Shown in pieces: positions 1 to 9,603 of a stretch of 37,291 nucleotides of DNA. Each line of letters starts with the position of its first letter. The first letter of the stretch is position 1. The translations under genes and the position numbers were made by a program. Below the pieces are notes generated by a model that made no database searches, was not told where the DNA came from, and saw only the letters and a program-made list of their open reading frames with translations. The stretch covers positions 1 to 37,291 of the forward strand of contig JASJCP010000039.1 of NCBI GenBank assembly GCA_030065935.1. The letters run 5' to 3'. The DNA is from Xenococcaceae cyanobacterium MO_167.B27. Lineage in GTDB: Bacteria > Cyanobacteriota > Cyanobacteriia > Cyanobacteriales > Xenococcaceae.

Positions 1-140
1 ATCAACACAGCTTACAACAGCAAGTTACAGACAAAGATAACCAACTCAGCCAGATTCAACAACAATTAGAACAAAGTCACAACACTATTACTCAACTAGA
101 ACAAAATCAACACAGCTTACAACAGCAAGTTACAGACAAA
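1..140 (+). repeat. 105-nt in-frame internal repeat of the coiled-coil gene
   Basis: Bases 1-35 and 106-140 are identical, and the period is a multiple of three, so the repeat keeps the reading frame and adds 35 residues of coiled coil. More copies may lie left of the window. Confidence 0.8.
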
Positions 141-737
141 CAACAGCAACTAGAAAATCAACAAACTCGAATTCAGCAGCTAGAAACAAGTAATAATAAC
201 TTACAGCAAGAAGTAAGAGAAAGCACAGAGCAAGCTAATAACCTACAAGAGCAAATAAATCAAACACAAGCAGAACTTGCTCAACAACAAGCAACTGTTA
301 ATGAGTTACAACAAAGCTTAACGGAAGCAGAAAAACAATCTAGTAGCGTTCAACAACAACTCGCACAAGAGAAAGAACAGACTAATAGCTTACAGCAGGA
401 ATTACGCACTCGCTCAGAACAACTACAACAAGAACAAACTAAATCCCAACAGCAGTCAACTGCTAACCAAAAACTAGAGGAAGAGATTAATCAACTCACA
501 GAACAATTATCCCAACAACAATCTAGTTATGAATCTTTGCAGCAACAACTACAAACTAAAGAGAAGTCTCTGAGTAGTTTGCAAACTCAACTAGAAGAAA
601 CAGAATCTTTGGTAAAACAACAAAGCAGAAGTAGTAAGTACAAAAATCTGACTATAGTTGCTCTAAGTGTATTCTCATTTACCCTAGTGGTAATATCTGG
701 GTTACTGGCTAGAAGCTATTTTGCAGCAATGTCTTGA
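1..737 (+). CDS. Coiled-coil protein with C-terminal membrane anchor (5' end outside window)
   Basis: The frame is open from the window edge (first full codon at base 3) to the stop ending at 737, so about 244 C-terminal residues are visible. Nearly all of it is Gln/Glu-rich heptad sequence (LQQQVTDK, QLEQSQ-like repeats), which predicts a long coiled coil. One hydrophobic segment lies just before the C-terminus (IVALSVFSFTLVVISGLLA), followed by a short tail RSYFAAMS. An internal repeat of 35 nt recurs with a period of 105 nt (1-35 and 106-140), meaning 35-residue repeat units. The architecture is that of a tail-anchored coiled-coil protein. No catalytic domain is visible and the N-terminal part that might define the function lies outside the window. 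Gln-rich coiled coils like this are often over-matched to SMC or myosin, so function is left open. Confidence 0.85.
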   Translation, partial: QHSLQQQVTDKDNQLSQIQQQLEQSHNTITQLEQNQHSLQQQVTDKQQQLENQQTRIQQLETSNNNLQQEVRESTEQANNLQEQINQTQAELAQQQATVNELQQSLTEAEKQSSSVQQQLAQEKEQTNSLQQELRTRSEQLQQEQTKSQQQSTANQKLEEEINQLTEQLSQQQSSYESLQQQLQTKEKSLSSLQTQLEETESLVKQQSRSSKYKNLTIVALSVFSFTLVVISGLLARSYFAAMS

Positions 738-755
738 TTGTCTAGTTATTGGGAG

Positions 756-938
756 TGTAGGATAAATCACCAAGAAATAAATTTCTTGGCTAATATTATC
801 AAGTCCTCTCAAGAGGACTGATCCTAAATCTGATTCTCATACTACGCTCCTACTAACTGCTAACCACTAATCACTGGCGCGGATACAAACAAATTTAACC
901 ATCGCCGAACGGACAAGAAATGCTATCCTTTGTGGCAG
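756..938. repeat. 183-bp direct repeat, copy 1 (3' end and downstream of the exoprotein gene)
   Basis: This stretch matches 4970-5152 with no indels (constant offset 4214) and about seven mismatches. It covers the last codons of the two-partner-secretion exoprotein and its 3' flank. Copy 2 is the same tail without the rest of a gene. Confidence 0.9.
770..819. terminator. Paired hairpins between convergent genes
   Basis: Two perfect stem-loops lie between the coiled-coil gene and the oppositely oriented exoprotein gene. The first is CCAAGAAA-TAAA-TTTCTTGG (770-789). The second is AGTCCTC-TCAA-GAGGACT (802-819). Neither has a long T run, but the position between convergent stops suggests bidirectional termination or transcript-end protection. 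Confidence 0.5.
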
Positions 939-3900
939 ACTGTCTATTATCGTCTGGCTTGGCTGCGGTCAGAACAATTGTACCGCGATCGCTGATAAAC
1001 CATGCTTTTGCTTCTACAATTGGGGTATTTTGGGATTGATCGATAGTTTGTAGGGAAAATTCTATGGCATTATTAGGATTCTGACTTGCTCCCAAATCGC
1101 TAAGAAATTGATTGTCAGAACTATTATCCTCCAGAGGATTAGGAGGTAAACCCCCTTTGCCCACATAGACAAAATTATTGTCTTGAAAATTATTATTTCC
1201 GCCACAACTAGAAGAGATGGAGTTTTCAGCATTGAGTAATTTTTCTGGTAGCTTGACCAAATTACCACTTAAGTTACTGGTAAAAGTTTCAATTTTCACC
1301 TCTCCATCCATCCCATCTTGAGAACTAGCACTAGTTTCACTATGGGGAGAGATCAATAAATGATTAGCGGAAATGGTAATATTGCCACCATCGCCATTTG
1401 CTGCTGTGGCTGTAATTTGACTACCAGGAAAGACTATCAACCAGTTAGTATCAATAATCTTGATATTTCCCCCATTCCCATGCTTCTCAGCATTAGTGGT
1501 AATTGCAGCCTGTTCTTCCAACTGTAAAATATTTTTGATCTTTAAACTTATATTACCTCCCTGACCAGAAGAGGTACTGGCGTTGAGTTTTCCCCCATTA
1601 TCTAGATAAAGCTCATCAGCTACAATTTCCAGACTTCCAGCAGCACCACTATCGGTACTATCAACAGAGATATCTGCACCATCTAATACAAATAACTGTG
1701 GAGTGGTAATTTTAATGTTACTTGCAGGACGATTAGTGTGAGTAGTACTAGCAATACCGCTTAAAGCACCCGAGATTTTGATAGATTCAGAAGCATTAAT
1801 AGTAATGTTTCCTGGTGAATTTTCAGTTGACTGGGTTGCAAGGTTATTGGTTTGTTGTGGTCTTTCTAGTGGTTTTTCATTGAGGACACGAATGCGGACT
1901 CCATCTCGAATAATCAAATTTTTAGTGTTGAGAGTTAAATCCCCAGGACTTGTTGCGGTTTCTCCTGCATTACTAGTAGTGATACCACCAGGTAACAAAG
2001 GATCAATTGGCTCTGGATTGTTATCAAAAAACTCTATAGAATTGGTGGCATTAATTGATACATCTCCTGCTTCTCCCGAGCCAATAGTAGATGTAGAGAT
2101 AAATCCGCGATTGTAAATCATTAAATCTTCAGTGTTGATCTCGATATTACCTGCATCTCCCCCATCAACAGCAGCAGTTACCAGAGCAGAACTCTCTATT
2201 TCTACTTTTTGAGCAGCTTCAATGTTTAAATTTCCTCCATCACCCAAACCAACAGTAGTTGTAGAAATTAAAGCACCGTCTTTGACATTCAGTATAGGAG
2301 TGTTGATCTCCAGATTTCCTCCTTGACCATCCTTGGTAGTTGTAAATAAACCACCTCTGACATTGACAATTACAAGATTTGGCTCCCCCGAAACTGCTGT
2401 TTGAAATAAGTTGAGGATATTTTCTAGTCCAGTACCACTTAATTGCACTGATTCAGAAGCGTTAATTGTCAAGTCTCCTCCTTCACCAGTATCGAAAGAA
2501 GAAGCAGAAATTAAAGCTTGACCCTCAAGAGATAATGTTCCTGTATCAATGCGGATATTTCCAGCAGGATTATTATTTCTGGTATTGCTGAAAACTGCAC
2601 TAGGAATTGTTCCATCTGGAGAGTTACCACTCACAGTAACAGAATCAGAAGCATTAATCTTAATATCTCCTCCTTTACCACTAGAAGAAGGTGTCGTGTC
2701 ACTATTGAGGAAGCCAATAGCAGATGATACTTGTGAACCATCTTTAATCACTAGTCTCTGAGTATCAATAGTTATATTTCCTGCATCGACCGCATCTTGA
2801 GACAAACTATCAGTAAAGATAGCTGTGGGTAAAATATAATCTTCAGGGGTTTCTAACAACTCTACAGACTCAGAAGCTTGAATCAAGATATCTCCTCCTT
2901 TACCTGCTCCCAAAGTAGTAGCGGAGATGATTGAACCATCTCTGAGAGTTAGTTGTCCTGTCTTAACCTTTAAGTCTCCTGTATCTCCAACACTACCAGC
3001 AGCAGAAAAGGAGAAAAAGCCAGAGCTACTAAGATTTATAGTTTCAGAATTTGTTACATCTATGTTTCCTGCCTTACCTTGGTTGTAAGTAACGCTAGCA
3101 ATAAATCCACCATCAATAACTGATATATTTTTACTATCAATGGTAATATTTCCCGCATCACCCAAACTACCTGAAGCAGTGACAATACCAGGGATAGTGC
3201 TACTTGGCGCAAGCTCGCCATTAATTGCTTGAGTAATTAATTCTTGATAGATTTCTCTTCCTGTACCCGAAATATCAATTGATTCGGCTGTAACAAAAAT
3301 ATCTGCTCCTTTTCCTTCTGCAAAACTGAAAGAAGAAATAACACCACCATCATCAATCTTTAATTGTTGTGCTGCGATGTCGATCTTACCTCCATCCACA
3401 TTCCCTAGAGTCGTAGAGGTAATACTTGAGTTATCAATAATATTTACTTCTCTTCCATAGATAGCAATACTACCACCAAATCCAGTAACATCGATCGCGC
3501 CACCTTGAGAAAGAGTAATATTACCTCTTGTTGTAGTTTCAGAAAACTGTAACTGAAACTCAGAATTAATCCCAATGGTTGCAGTATCTTCTACTGCGCC
3601 TATTTCTACTCTTCCTTGAGATGCTTGGATACTTCCCCCTGAAATTGCCACCCCTTCTATGGTGTCTGTTTGTTGTGCGCCCAGGAGTACTAAATTTTCT
3701 TGATTCGGGACAGTGAGGGACGCGCCTTGAGTCACAGTAATAGGATTACCTTGTCCCATTTGATGATAAAAAAATGCCGATGGTTTAACAGTAAGTAGGG
3801 GTAGATTTTCTGGAGAATCAGCAGATGCAGCAAAAAAACCGCGCTCTCCAAACTTAATAGCATCCGCCGTAGTGGCAACAAATGAACCATTAATATCTAA

Positions 3901-4269
3901 TGTTGCACCTCTACCAAAGATAATTCCATTAGGATTGAGTAACCACAGATTAGCATCACCTCTTACTCCCAAAGTCCCGAAAATCTCGGATATATTACCC
4001 CCTGTAACTCGGCTAAAAATATTTGCTACACCAGGATCGACGAAATAAACGCTTTCCTTAAAACCGACGTTAAATTCTTGAAAACTGTGAAAAAGATTAC
4101 TATCTGCTTGAATTCCTCCAGTAATATCGCACCTTATCAAGCAATCGCCTGTAATGTTCGTATTAGGGGTTGTTCCATCGGGAATAATTTGTGCTTGAGC
4201 AATACCTAGAGAAAAAAAAGGACATAAGGTGATTCCACCAATTAGGCAAAATTGTTGAGAAAAATTCAT
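895..4269 (-). CDS. Two-partner-secretion exoprotein, filamentous haemagglutinin type
   Basis: This 1124-aa protein begins with a Sec signal peptide (residues 1-27, ending AQAQ). A TPS/haemagglutination-activity domain follows at about 28-150, with the conserved NPNGI motif at 112-116 and an FHSFQEFNV segment at 60-68. A Cys pair (C43, C47) lies near the N-terminus. The rest is degenerate repeat of the type GGN-I-I-(D/N)-ASESV, typical of a right-handed beta-helix, with SSCGG and SISCPF near the C-terminus. Family knowledge says such proteins cross the outer membrane through a TpsB/Omp85 partner and act at the surface. No TpsB gene is present here, so a distant partner is needed. The start is ATG at 4269. 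The last codons lie inside the 183-bp repeat shared with 4970-5152. Confidence 0.9.
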   Translation of the reverse strand: MNFSQQFCLIGGITLCPFFSLGIAQAQIIPDGTTPNTNITGDCLIRCDITGGIQADSNLFHSFQEFNVGFKESVYFVDPGVANIFSRVTGGNISEIFGTLGVRGDANLWLLNPNGIIFGRGATLDINGSFVATTADAIKFGERGFFAASADSPENLPLLTVKPSAFFYHQMGQGNPITVTQGASLTVPNQENLVLLGAQQTDTIEGVAISGGSIQASQGRVEIGAVEDTATIGINSEFQLQFSETTTRGNITLSQGGAIDVTGFGGSIAIYGREVNIIDNSSITSTTLGNVDGGKIDIAAQQLKIDDGGVISSFSFAEGKGADIFVTAESIDISGTGREIYQELITQAINGELAPSSTIPGIVTASGSLGDAGNITIDSKNISVIDGGFIASVTYNQGKAGNIDVTNSETINLSSSGFFSFSAAGSVGDTGDLKVKTGQLTLRDGSIISATTLGAGKGGDILIQASESVELLETPEDYILPTAIFTDSLSQDAVDAGNITIDTQRLVIKDGSQVSSAIGFLNSDTTPSSSGKGGDIKINASDSVTVSGNSPDGTIPSAVFSNTRNNNPAGNIRIDTGTLSLEGQALISASSFDTGEGGDLTINASESVQLSGTGLENILNLFQTAVSGEPNLVIVNVRGGLFTTTKDGQGGNLEINTPILNVKDGALISTTTVGLGDGGNLNIEAAQKVEIESSALVTAAVDGGDAGNIEINTEDLMIYNRGFISTSTIGSGEAGDVSINATNSIEFFDNNPEPIDPLLPGGITTSNAGETATSPGDLTLNTKNLIIRDGVRIRVLNEKPLERPQQTNNLATQSTENSPGNITINASESIKISGALSGIASTTHTNRPASNIKITTPQLFVLDGADISVDSTDSGAAGSLEIVADELYLDNGGKLNASTSSGQGGNISLKIKNILQLEEQAAITTNAEKHGNGGNIKIIDTNWLIVFPGSQITATAANGDGGNITISANHLLISPHSETSASSQDGMDGEVKIETFTSNLSGNLVKLPEKLLNAENSISSSCGGNNNFQDNNFVYVGKGGLPPNPLEDNSSDNQFLSDLGASQNPNNAIEFSLQTIDQSQNTPIVEAKAWFISDRGTIVLTAAKPDDNRQSATKDSISCPFGDG

Positions 4270-4628
4270 ATATTGAGTGTCAATGCAATAGTGTTCGGGG
4301 ACAGATGTTATTAGATTGTAGATTTCTCAACGTATCACTGTGATTAACTGTTCATGATTGTATATATAACAAAGGATGAGGAAGGAAGTAATAAGTAATA
4401 AGTAACAAATATTAGTCTCCCAGTTCCCCCTGACCCGGAGACCTCTGACCTCTGACCCAATCGCGAAGCGACGAGTTGGGTCTCCCCAAACCCCATTCCC
4501 CATTCCCTCACAAGGGTAGGTTTTTAACGCGCTCCGTGAGTGTCTACTATCATTTGAACGAACAGGATCAGCTTTTGCTCCCTTGTCTTCCTTGTCCTCC
4601 TTGTCTTCCTTAGATACTCAAGTATGTA
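4270..4628. other. Non-coding spacer with low-complexity repeats
   Basis: No supported gene is seen. The stretch holds an AT-rich upstream region of the exoprotein gene, short tandem repeats (AAGTAATAAGTAATAAGTAA near 4387), a stem-loop built on ACCCAA/TTGGGT with TCGCGAAGCGACGA in its loop (about 4456-4482), and a 9-bp tandem repeat CCTTGTCTT/CCTTGTCCT (about 4581-4611). The stem-loop motif recurs inverted near 12104-12136. Confidence 0.6.
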
Positions 4629-4886
4629 GGCAAAAAAAGCAATGTGTTTGTAGCAGAAGTAGATCACAAAGGAACATCGCAAGTTTGTCCTAATTGTCGT
4701 ATCGAAGTGAGAAAAGAACTTAGAGATAGAATACATTTATGCCCTGAGTGTCTATATAAAGTTGACCGAGATATAGCATCGGCTCAAGAACTGTGTAATC
4801 GAGGGATAGAAACGTATCGGGGGACTCCCGAAAAGCACTCGTATTGGCTCTCAAGTCTTACTGTCGGGGAACTTTGTTCTAGATAA
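4629..4886 (+). pseudogene. tnpB: TnpB (IS200/IS605 OrfB) C-terminal relic with zinc ribbon
   Basis: Only the last 80 or so residues of a TnpB-type RNA-guided nuclease remain. The zinc ribbon is intact: TSQVCPNC, then HLCPEC, giving CxxC-x14-CxxC. It is followed by VDRDIASAQ, which matches the RuvC-III DRD block. The first in-frame possible start is GTG at 4644, but the frame continues a little upstream (KYVGKKSNVFVAEVDHKG), and the first roughly 300 residues, including RuvC-I and RuvC-II, are gone. The frame closes at 4886, before the usual C-terminal tail. The right-end hairpin of the element follows at 4930-4959. This is a dead nuclease gene whose 3' terminus and element end survive. Confidence 0.85.
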
Positions 4887-4929
4887 GTGGCGTTCCAGGG
4901 GAGCAAGGCTCAATCGTGAGGTTGAGAAG

Positions 4930-4969
4930 CCTACACTATACTCAAAGAGTTAGTGTAGGAGTATGTCAC
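4930..4969 (+). mobile_element. IS200/IS605-type right-end hairpin
   Basis: CCTACACTA (4930-4938) pairs with TAGTGTAGG (4951-4959). The loop adds an inner ACTC/GAGT pair with one bulged T, giving the imperfect subterminal hairpin that IS200/IS605 transposases recognise. The sequence then runs GAGTATGTCAC and stops matching an element at about 4969, exactly where the 183-bp repeat begins. In TnpB systems the omega RNA ends here and its guide is read from the adjacent flank. Confidence 0.75.
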
Positions 4970-5152
4970 TGTAGGATAAATCACCAAGAAATAAATTTCT
5001 TGGCTACTATTATCAAGTCTTCTCAAGAGGAGTGCTCCTAAATCTGATTCTCATACTACGCTCCTACTAACTGCTAACCACTAATCACTGGCGCGGATAC
5101 AAACAAATTTAACCATCGCCAAACGGACAAGAAATGCTATTCTTAGTGGCAG
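4970..5152. repeat. 183-bp direct repeat, copy 2: tail of a lost exoprotein paralogue
   Basis: Matches 756-938. On the minus strand its right end reads as the last codons of the exoprotein (ISCPFGDG-stop), but the match ends at 5152 and no exoprotein body follows. It is therefore the 3' stub of a second copy removed by deletion. Its left edge abuts the TnpB element end. Confidence 0.85.
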
Positions 5153-5182
5153 TCGCGGAAAATTCTTCTAGGTACTTTGCTG

Positions 5183-5410
5183 ATGAACATGATGAAAAAA
5201 GGGGGGCTAAACGAGAAGAAGATTCGGAAAAAGTTAGATGGGTTTTTGACCAGAGATATAGACCGTAAATTGTTTAACTTACCTCCCAAAAACTCATCTA
5301 ACTACGGTAATAGCTTTCAGTCCAAATATGTACTAATCTCGCCGATTGCTCTGTTTATTGCCCAAATTTTTCATCTAATAAAGCATCAGAGAAAAAAACA
5401 TAGCTATTGA
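5183..5410 (+). CDS. Small hypothetical protein, possibly a gene remnant
   Basis: A 75-codon frame starts at ATG 5183 (other ATGs at 5189 and 5192; a TTG at 5177 is also in frame). The product is basic at the N-terminus (MNMMKKGGLNEKKIRKKLDGF), has one hydrophobic stretch (YVLISPIALFIAQIFHLI) and a basic tail. No family is recognised. It sits between the exoprotein stub and the 3' end of the MCP gene, where cheA would be expected in a taxis operon but on the wrong strand. It may be real, or debris from the rearrangement that removed the exoprotein copy. Confidence 0.3.
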   Translation: MNMMKKGGLNEKKIRKKLDGFLTRDIDRKLFNLPPKNSSNYGNSFQSKYVLISPIALFIAQIFHLIKHQRKKHSY

Positions 5411-5435
5411 ACTTACAAGGTGCATTCAGGTGAGG

Positions 5436-8400
5436 TTAATCAATTTTGAATTTACTGACACTGGTTTGTAATTCTTCGGAAGTAGTCAGTAGTTCAAGGA
5501 AAGATTCAGAAATCTGGGTGGAGCTTTCAAAGGTTTTATGAGCGATCTCCGAAACATCGTTCATTGCTGCGGTCAAGGTTTGAGACTGCTGATTTTGGGT
5601 GGCGGTAGCGTTGGTGATTCCCACTACTAATTGAATAATGCGACTGGTTGCTTGCACAATATCTCTGAGACTCTGACGAGTTTCACCCACTAAGTTCGAC
5701 CCTTGAACTACTTGAGCAATTCCCATTTCTATGGAAGAGTTAACTTCATTAATTTCTGTCTGTATTTCTTCTACCAGTCGTTCGATTTCGGTGGTAGCAT
5801 TAGCAGATTGATAAGCTAGGGAACGTACTTCGTCTGCAACTACGGCAAAACCTTTCCCATATTCCCCTGCGCGAGTGGCTTCGATGGCTGCATTGAGGGA
5901 GAGTAAATTAGTTTGAGTGGCAAAGTTTTCAATCAGGTTAACTACCTTAGAGATTTTTTGGGAAGCTTCCCCGAGTCGTTTAATTTTTTTAGCTGTTTCT
6001 GCGGTGGTTTCTCTTACTTCCATAATGCCATCTACAGTTTTTTCCATCAGAGAGTCACCATTTTGAACAATCCGATTAGCTTCTTGTACTGCTTGTTTTA
6101 CTTGTTTGGCGTTGTTCATCACGGCTTGAGTTGCTGCTACCATCTGTTGCAACTCTGTTAATGCTACTTTTAGATGTTCTACCTGTTCTTGAGCTTGTGC
6201 TGACAGTTGGGTGACTGATGTAGTATTTTTACCCGAAGTTTCATTAACTCTAGTTGCTGCTGTCTGTACTTGTCGGACAAATTCTCGCAAGCTTTGAATT
6301 GTGGTATTGTAGCCATCTGCGATTGTCCCAATCTCATTATCAGATAAGGGAGCGCGGACGGTTAAGTCTCCTTGGAAAGAGGGTTCTAACGCCACTAATA
6401 CTTTTAATGCGTTCTGCTGCAATTTTTCTTTTTCTTTTTTTTCTCGTTCTGCTGCTGCGGTTAATTGCTGCTCTTGGTCGCGTACTTGGTTCAGATATTC
6501 CGATAGCTGGACAGTTACCCCAATTTGGGTTGCTACCTGCTCTAGAGTTGCCATCTCAAAAGTTTCCCACTCCCGAAAGCCATCATTTTGATATATACCC
6601 AATAGTCCCCAAAGCTCATTTGCTTTAAAAATCGGCGCGATGGCATAGGCTTTAGTTCCGCACTGCTCTAACAAAGTCAGGTGAGATTCATTGTAACCAG
6701 CCTCGTATATGTTACTTACTGCTAAAGTTTCTCCCTTGGCGTAGCGACCACCTTTATTGTCGATGAGAAAAATATCTTGTACCTCGGCTAATTCCGTTCC
6801 CACCAATTGGAGCCATCTATTATCAAAAGATTCAACCACAAATTCACCAATCCCATCAGGATAAAAGCGATATACACCTACTCTATCTGCTTTGAGAACG
6901 TGACGTAGTTCTTTGGCAGCAAAGCTTAAGATCCTGTTAACCTCAGTATCTTTTTGGGCTAATTCTCTCAAACGACCCACTAATTGTGCTGAAAATTGAA
7001 TGATAGCGGTTTCTTGTTCATTGCGTTCGACTAGTTCTTTGTTACGAGCCTTAATTTCTTTGATTAATTCCGCTTGTTGTAGAGCAATGGTTAGTTGGTC
7101 AGCAACTTGCACCATTAAATCTATTTCTGACTGTTCCCAATCCCGCGCACCATCGTTTTGATGTGCTGCTAATAGACCCCATAATTCTTCTCCTAGGAAA
7201 ATCGGTGCAATTATATAGGCTTTAGCTTGGTATCTTTCTACAGTCTGGATATAACAATCAGCAAAGCCATGATTGTATAGATCTTTCACAGCCGAATATT
7301 TTTGTCCCTTAGTATAATTTCCTCCCTTAGTTGCCTTCAACCAACTATCTGGTTCAACAGTACCTTCTTCTTCTGACCATTCTCGCATCAGACAGCGAGG
7401 GTTGTTACTCTTGTTGTCAATGAGGAATCTATCTGTGGTTTGTTTAAGCATCAAAGAATCCCAAGCTGCACCCACAGATTCAGCGACAAATTTACCACTC
7501 CAGTCAGGATTAAAACGATACACTACTACGCGGTCATTTTGTAACGCCTGACGCATTTCTTGAGTGGTCATTCTAAAAATAGTTTCAATATCTTGATAGT
7601 TGCGGATTTTTTCAATGATCTTGGCAGCAGTTTTGGCTCTTTTGACACTTTTGGCTTCTATTTCCGCTTTTTGTTGTAGCTCCTCTACATATTCTGCTTG
7701 TTGTATGGCTACACCTAATTGGTTAGCAATCTGCACTACTAAATCTATTTCCCACTTTTCCCAATGGCGCGGGCTTGAGTTTTGATATACTGCGAATAGA
7801 CCCCACAGTTGTTCTCCTAGGAAAATCGGTGCAATTACATAGGCTTTAGCTTGGTATGTTTCTAAAGACTGGGTATAGCAATCAGGGAAGCCTTCCTCAT
7901 AGATATCATCTACTACAGAATATCTTTGTCCTTTTGTATAATTTCCTCCCTGAGTTTCCTGCAAGTAAGTATCCGAGTCAATAATACCTGCTTTGGCTGC
8001 TGCTTCCCAATCTTGCAGCAGATAGCGACCGTTGCGATTTTTCTCGTTAACCAGGAATTCCACCTCAACTTGTTCCACAATTAAAGAAGTCCAGCCAGCA
8101 CCTACAGATTCAGCGATAAATAGACCACTCCAGTCAGGATTGAAACGATATACTACTGCACGGTCAGTTTTAAGTAGTTCCCGAACTTCCTGAGTAACTG
8201 TCCGAAAAATAGCGTTTAATTCTTGGGGCTTGCGGATTCTCTCCACAACTTTAGCTAATGCTCTTTCTCTTTCTAGCTCTTGCTCCTGTTTTTGACTGCT
8301 TTCTGTCTGCTGTAAAGCTAGAGTTAAATCCCGACTTAGTTGATAAGCGAGATTGATTTCTTGTTCTTTCCATTGATGGGAACTGTCACACTTATGTATG

Positions 8401-8969
8401 ACTAATAATCCCCAAACTTCTTCTAAATCATAATTCGATGTAGAATCAGACGAATTCACTAAGATGGGAATAGCCAGAGAAGCTTTTACTTGAAATTTGT
8501 CTAGTAGCTGTCTTTGATAAGGAGTAACTCTGGTTTGGTTAACATCAGCCATTGCTACTATTTTTTCGGCGTGATAATCTTCTGCTGTCTGCGCTCCAAA
8601 GCAAATACTAGGTAAGGTTTCTCTCCAAGCGGGTGTCCAACCAGATTCTAAAGATTCCATCACCACTTTACCTTTAGTATCATCTTCAAAACAATAAATC
8701 AGAACTCGATTGGCGTTTAATTCTCTACGTAAAGTGTCTGTTGTTATAGCTAAAACATCATCTAAATTTTTGCCTTGGCGAATTTCGGCCATCGCACCCT
8801 CGCAACGGATTCGCTCTTTTTTAAACAGGTTATTTGTAATCTCTTTAATTAAATGTTCATGTTGAGACCAATCTTCAAGTTTTGTTTCCATCTCAGTCAT
8901 AGATTCTGGGAGTTTTTCTGGATTATTACTAATGGATTGATTTTCAGAGACAGAATTAATATTAGACAT
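5436..8969 (-). CDS. Soluble methyl-accepting chemotaxis/phototaxis receptor with four GAF domains (PixJ-like)
   Basis: The 1177-aa protein has four GAF domains (about 55-220, 240-425, 450-635, 670-825), a HAMP-like linker (about 853-905) and a full MCP signalling domain with the hairpin-tip signature [16 protein letters not shown] near 1021-1036. No membrane span is visible. GAF2 and GAF3 resemble cyanobacteriochrome GAFs ([13 protein letters not shown]). Each has a Cys at the position where those proteins bind bilin: C364 in PDCYTQ and C572 in ADCYIQ. The usual next residue is His; here it is Tyr. GAF1 and GAF4 lack the Cys. The gene follows cheW by 55 bp. Likely role: a cytoplasmic photoreceptor or redox/ligand sensor controlling type IV pilus motility through CheA. 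Light sensing is an inference. Confidence 0.93.
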   Translation of the reverse strand: MSNINSVSENQSISNNPEKLPESMTEMETKLEDWSQHEHLIKEITNNLFKKERIRCEGAMAEIRQGKNLDDVLAITTDTLRRELNANRVLIYCFEDDTKGKVVMESLESGWTPAWRETLPSICFGAQTAEDYHAEKIVAMADVNQTRVTPYQRQLLDKFQVKASLAIPILVNSSDSTSNYDLEEVWGLLVIHKCDSSHQWKEQEINLAYQLSRDLTLALQQTESSQKQEQELERERALAKVVERIRKPQELNAIFRTVTQEVRELLKTDRAVVYRFNPDWSGLFIAESVGAGWTSLIVEQVEVEFLVNEKNRNGRYLLQDWEAAAKAGIIDSDTYLQETQGGNYTKGQRYSVVDDIYEEGFPDCYTQSLETYQAKAYVIAPIFLGEQLWGLFAVYQNSSPRHWEKWEIDLVVQIANQLGVAIQQAEYVEELQQKAEIEAKSVKRAKTAAKIIEKIRNYQDIETIFRMTTQEMRQALQNDRVVVYRFNPDWSGKFVAESVGAAWDSLMLKQTTDRFLIDNKSNNPRCLMREWSEEEGTVEPDSWLKATKGGNYTKGQKYSAVKDLYNHGFADCYIQTVERYQAKAYIIAPIFLGEELWGLLAAHQNDGARDWEQSEIDLMVQVADQLTIALQQAELIKEIKARNKELVERNEQETAIIQFSAQLVGRLRELAQKDTEVNRILSFAAKELRHVLKADRVGVYRFYPDGIGEFVVESFDNRWLQLVGTELAEVQDIFLIDNKGGRYAKGETLAVSNIYEAGYNESHLTLLEQCGTKAYAIAPIFKANELWGLLGIYQNDGFREWETFEMATLEQVATQIGVTVQLSEYLNQVRDQEQQLTAAAEREKKEKEKLQQNALKVLVALEPSFQGDLTVRAPLSDNEIGTIADGYNTTIQSLREFVRQVQTAATRVNETSGKNTTSVTQLSAQAQEQVEHLKVALTELQQMVAATQAVMNNAKQVKQAVQEANRIVQNGDSLMEKTVDGIMEVRETTAETAKKIKRLGEASQKISKVVNLIENFATQTNLLSLNAAIEATRAGEYGKGFAVVADEVRSLAYQSANATTEIERLVEEIQTEINEVNSSIEMGIAQVVQGSNLVGETRQSLRDIVQATSRIIQLVVGITNATATQNQQSQTLTAAMNDVSEIAHKTFESSTQISESFLELLTTSEELQTSVSKFKID

Positions 8970-9024
8970 AGTATTGATTTCTAGAAAAAATAGCTCTTTT
9001 CCAAATAAACTAATAATTTAATAA

Positions 9025-9603
9025 TTACATTTTTGGGGTATTCAGGCGTAAAGCTTGAATTATTACCTCAAGATCGAGCAGTATAGATGGTTGATCTTGT
9101 CGATCCAGAAAATAACCTTTTAAAAATATCCGCAATCTGTCAGGAAACATTCCTGAAGTAGCAGGAAGACAGGATTCTAAATCATGAATTTCAATGCCTT
9201 TTACTTGTTCTACCAGTAGCCCTATAGTCTGATTTTGTACTACAATCAGCATCCCCATTCCTGATGGTTTCACAGGCTGACGACGACACCAATGAGTTGA
9301 GCCTAACAATCCTGGTAAGTCTAGAATCCAAGCTGCTTCCCCCTGACAATTAATAACCCCCAAGAAGAATTCTTCTACTTCGGGGATAGGTAAAATTTCT
9401 GTTACGGAAACTTTTATGACTCCCCTTAAATCTTTGAGTGCTAATAATCCATCAACTTCAGGATTGAGGGCAAAACTCAAAAATCTTTCACCATCTTGAT
9501 ATTCTGGTTTGTCCAGGGAATAAGGCTGTTGCAGACTAAACAGGTTTTGCTTTCTTTGGTTACTGTCTACAAAAGAAGTGACTTGGGAAGATTCTAGTTT
9601 CAT
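9025..9603 (-). CDS. CheW-domain coupling protein (PixI-like)
   Basis: A 192-aa protein with one CheW domain (about 38-185): ...RFLSFALNPEVDGLLALKDLRGVIKV...ILPIPEVEEFFLGVINCQGEAAWILDLPGLLG..., then MLIVVQNQTIGLLVEQVKGIE. CheW proteins bridge MCP signalling tips to the CheA kinase. It lies directly upstream of the MCP gene with 55 bp between them, as in cyanobacterial pix/pil taxis operons. The start is ATG at 9603. The preceding cheY gene is 558 bp away instead of the usual few bases, because an extra gene-free segment lies between. Confidence 0.93.
   Translation of the reverse strand: MKLESSQVTSFVDSNQRKQNLFSLQQPYSLDKPEYQDGERFLSFALNPEVDGLLALKDLRGVIKVSVTEILPIPEVEEFFLGVINCQGEAAWILDLPGLLGSTHWCRRQPVKPSGMGMLIVVQNQTIGLLVEQVKGIEIHDLESCLPATSGMFPDRLRIFLKGYFLDRQDQPSILLDLEVIIQALRLNTPKM

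Noticed and set aside
1-140. CRISPR or regulatory meaning of the 35-nt repeats at the left edge
   Set aside because: They are in frame with period 105 in a coiled-coil gene and only reflect protein repeats.
1778-2761. Plus-strand open frames inside the exoprotein gene (e.g. 1778-2116, 2549-2761)
   Set aside because: They are antisense to a repeat-rich beta-helix gene, have no ribosome site and no domain character.
6254-6628. 124-codon plus-strand frame antisense to the MCP gene
   Set aside because: The opposite strand carries a fully conserved MCP; this frame is a shadow without motifs.
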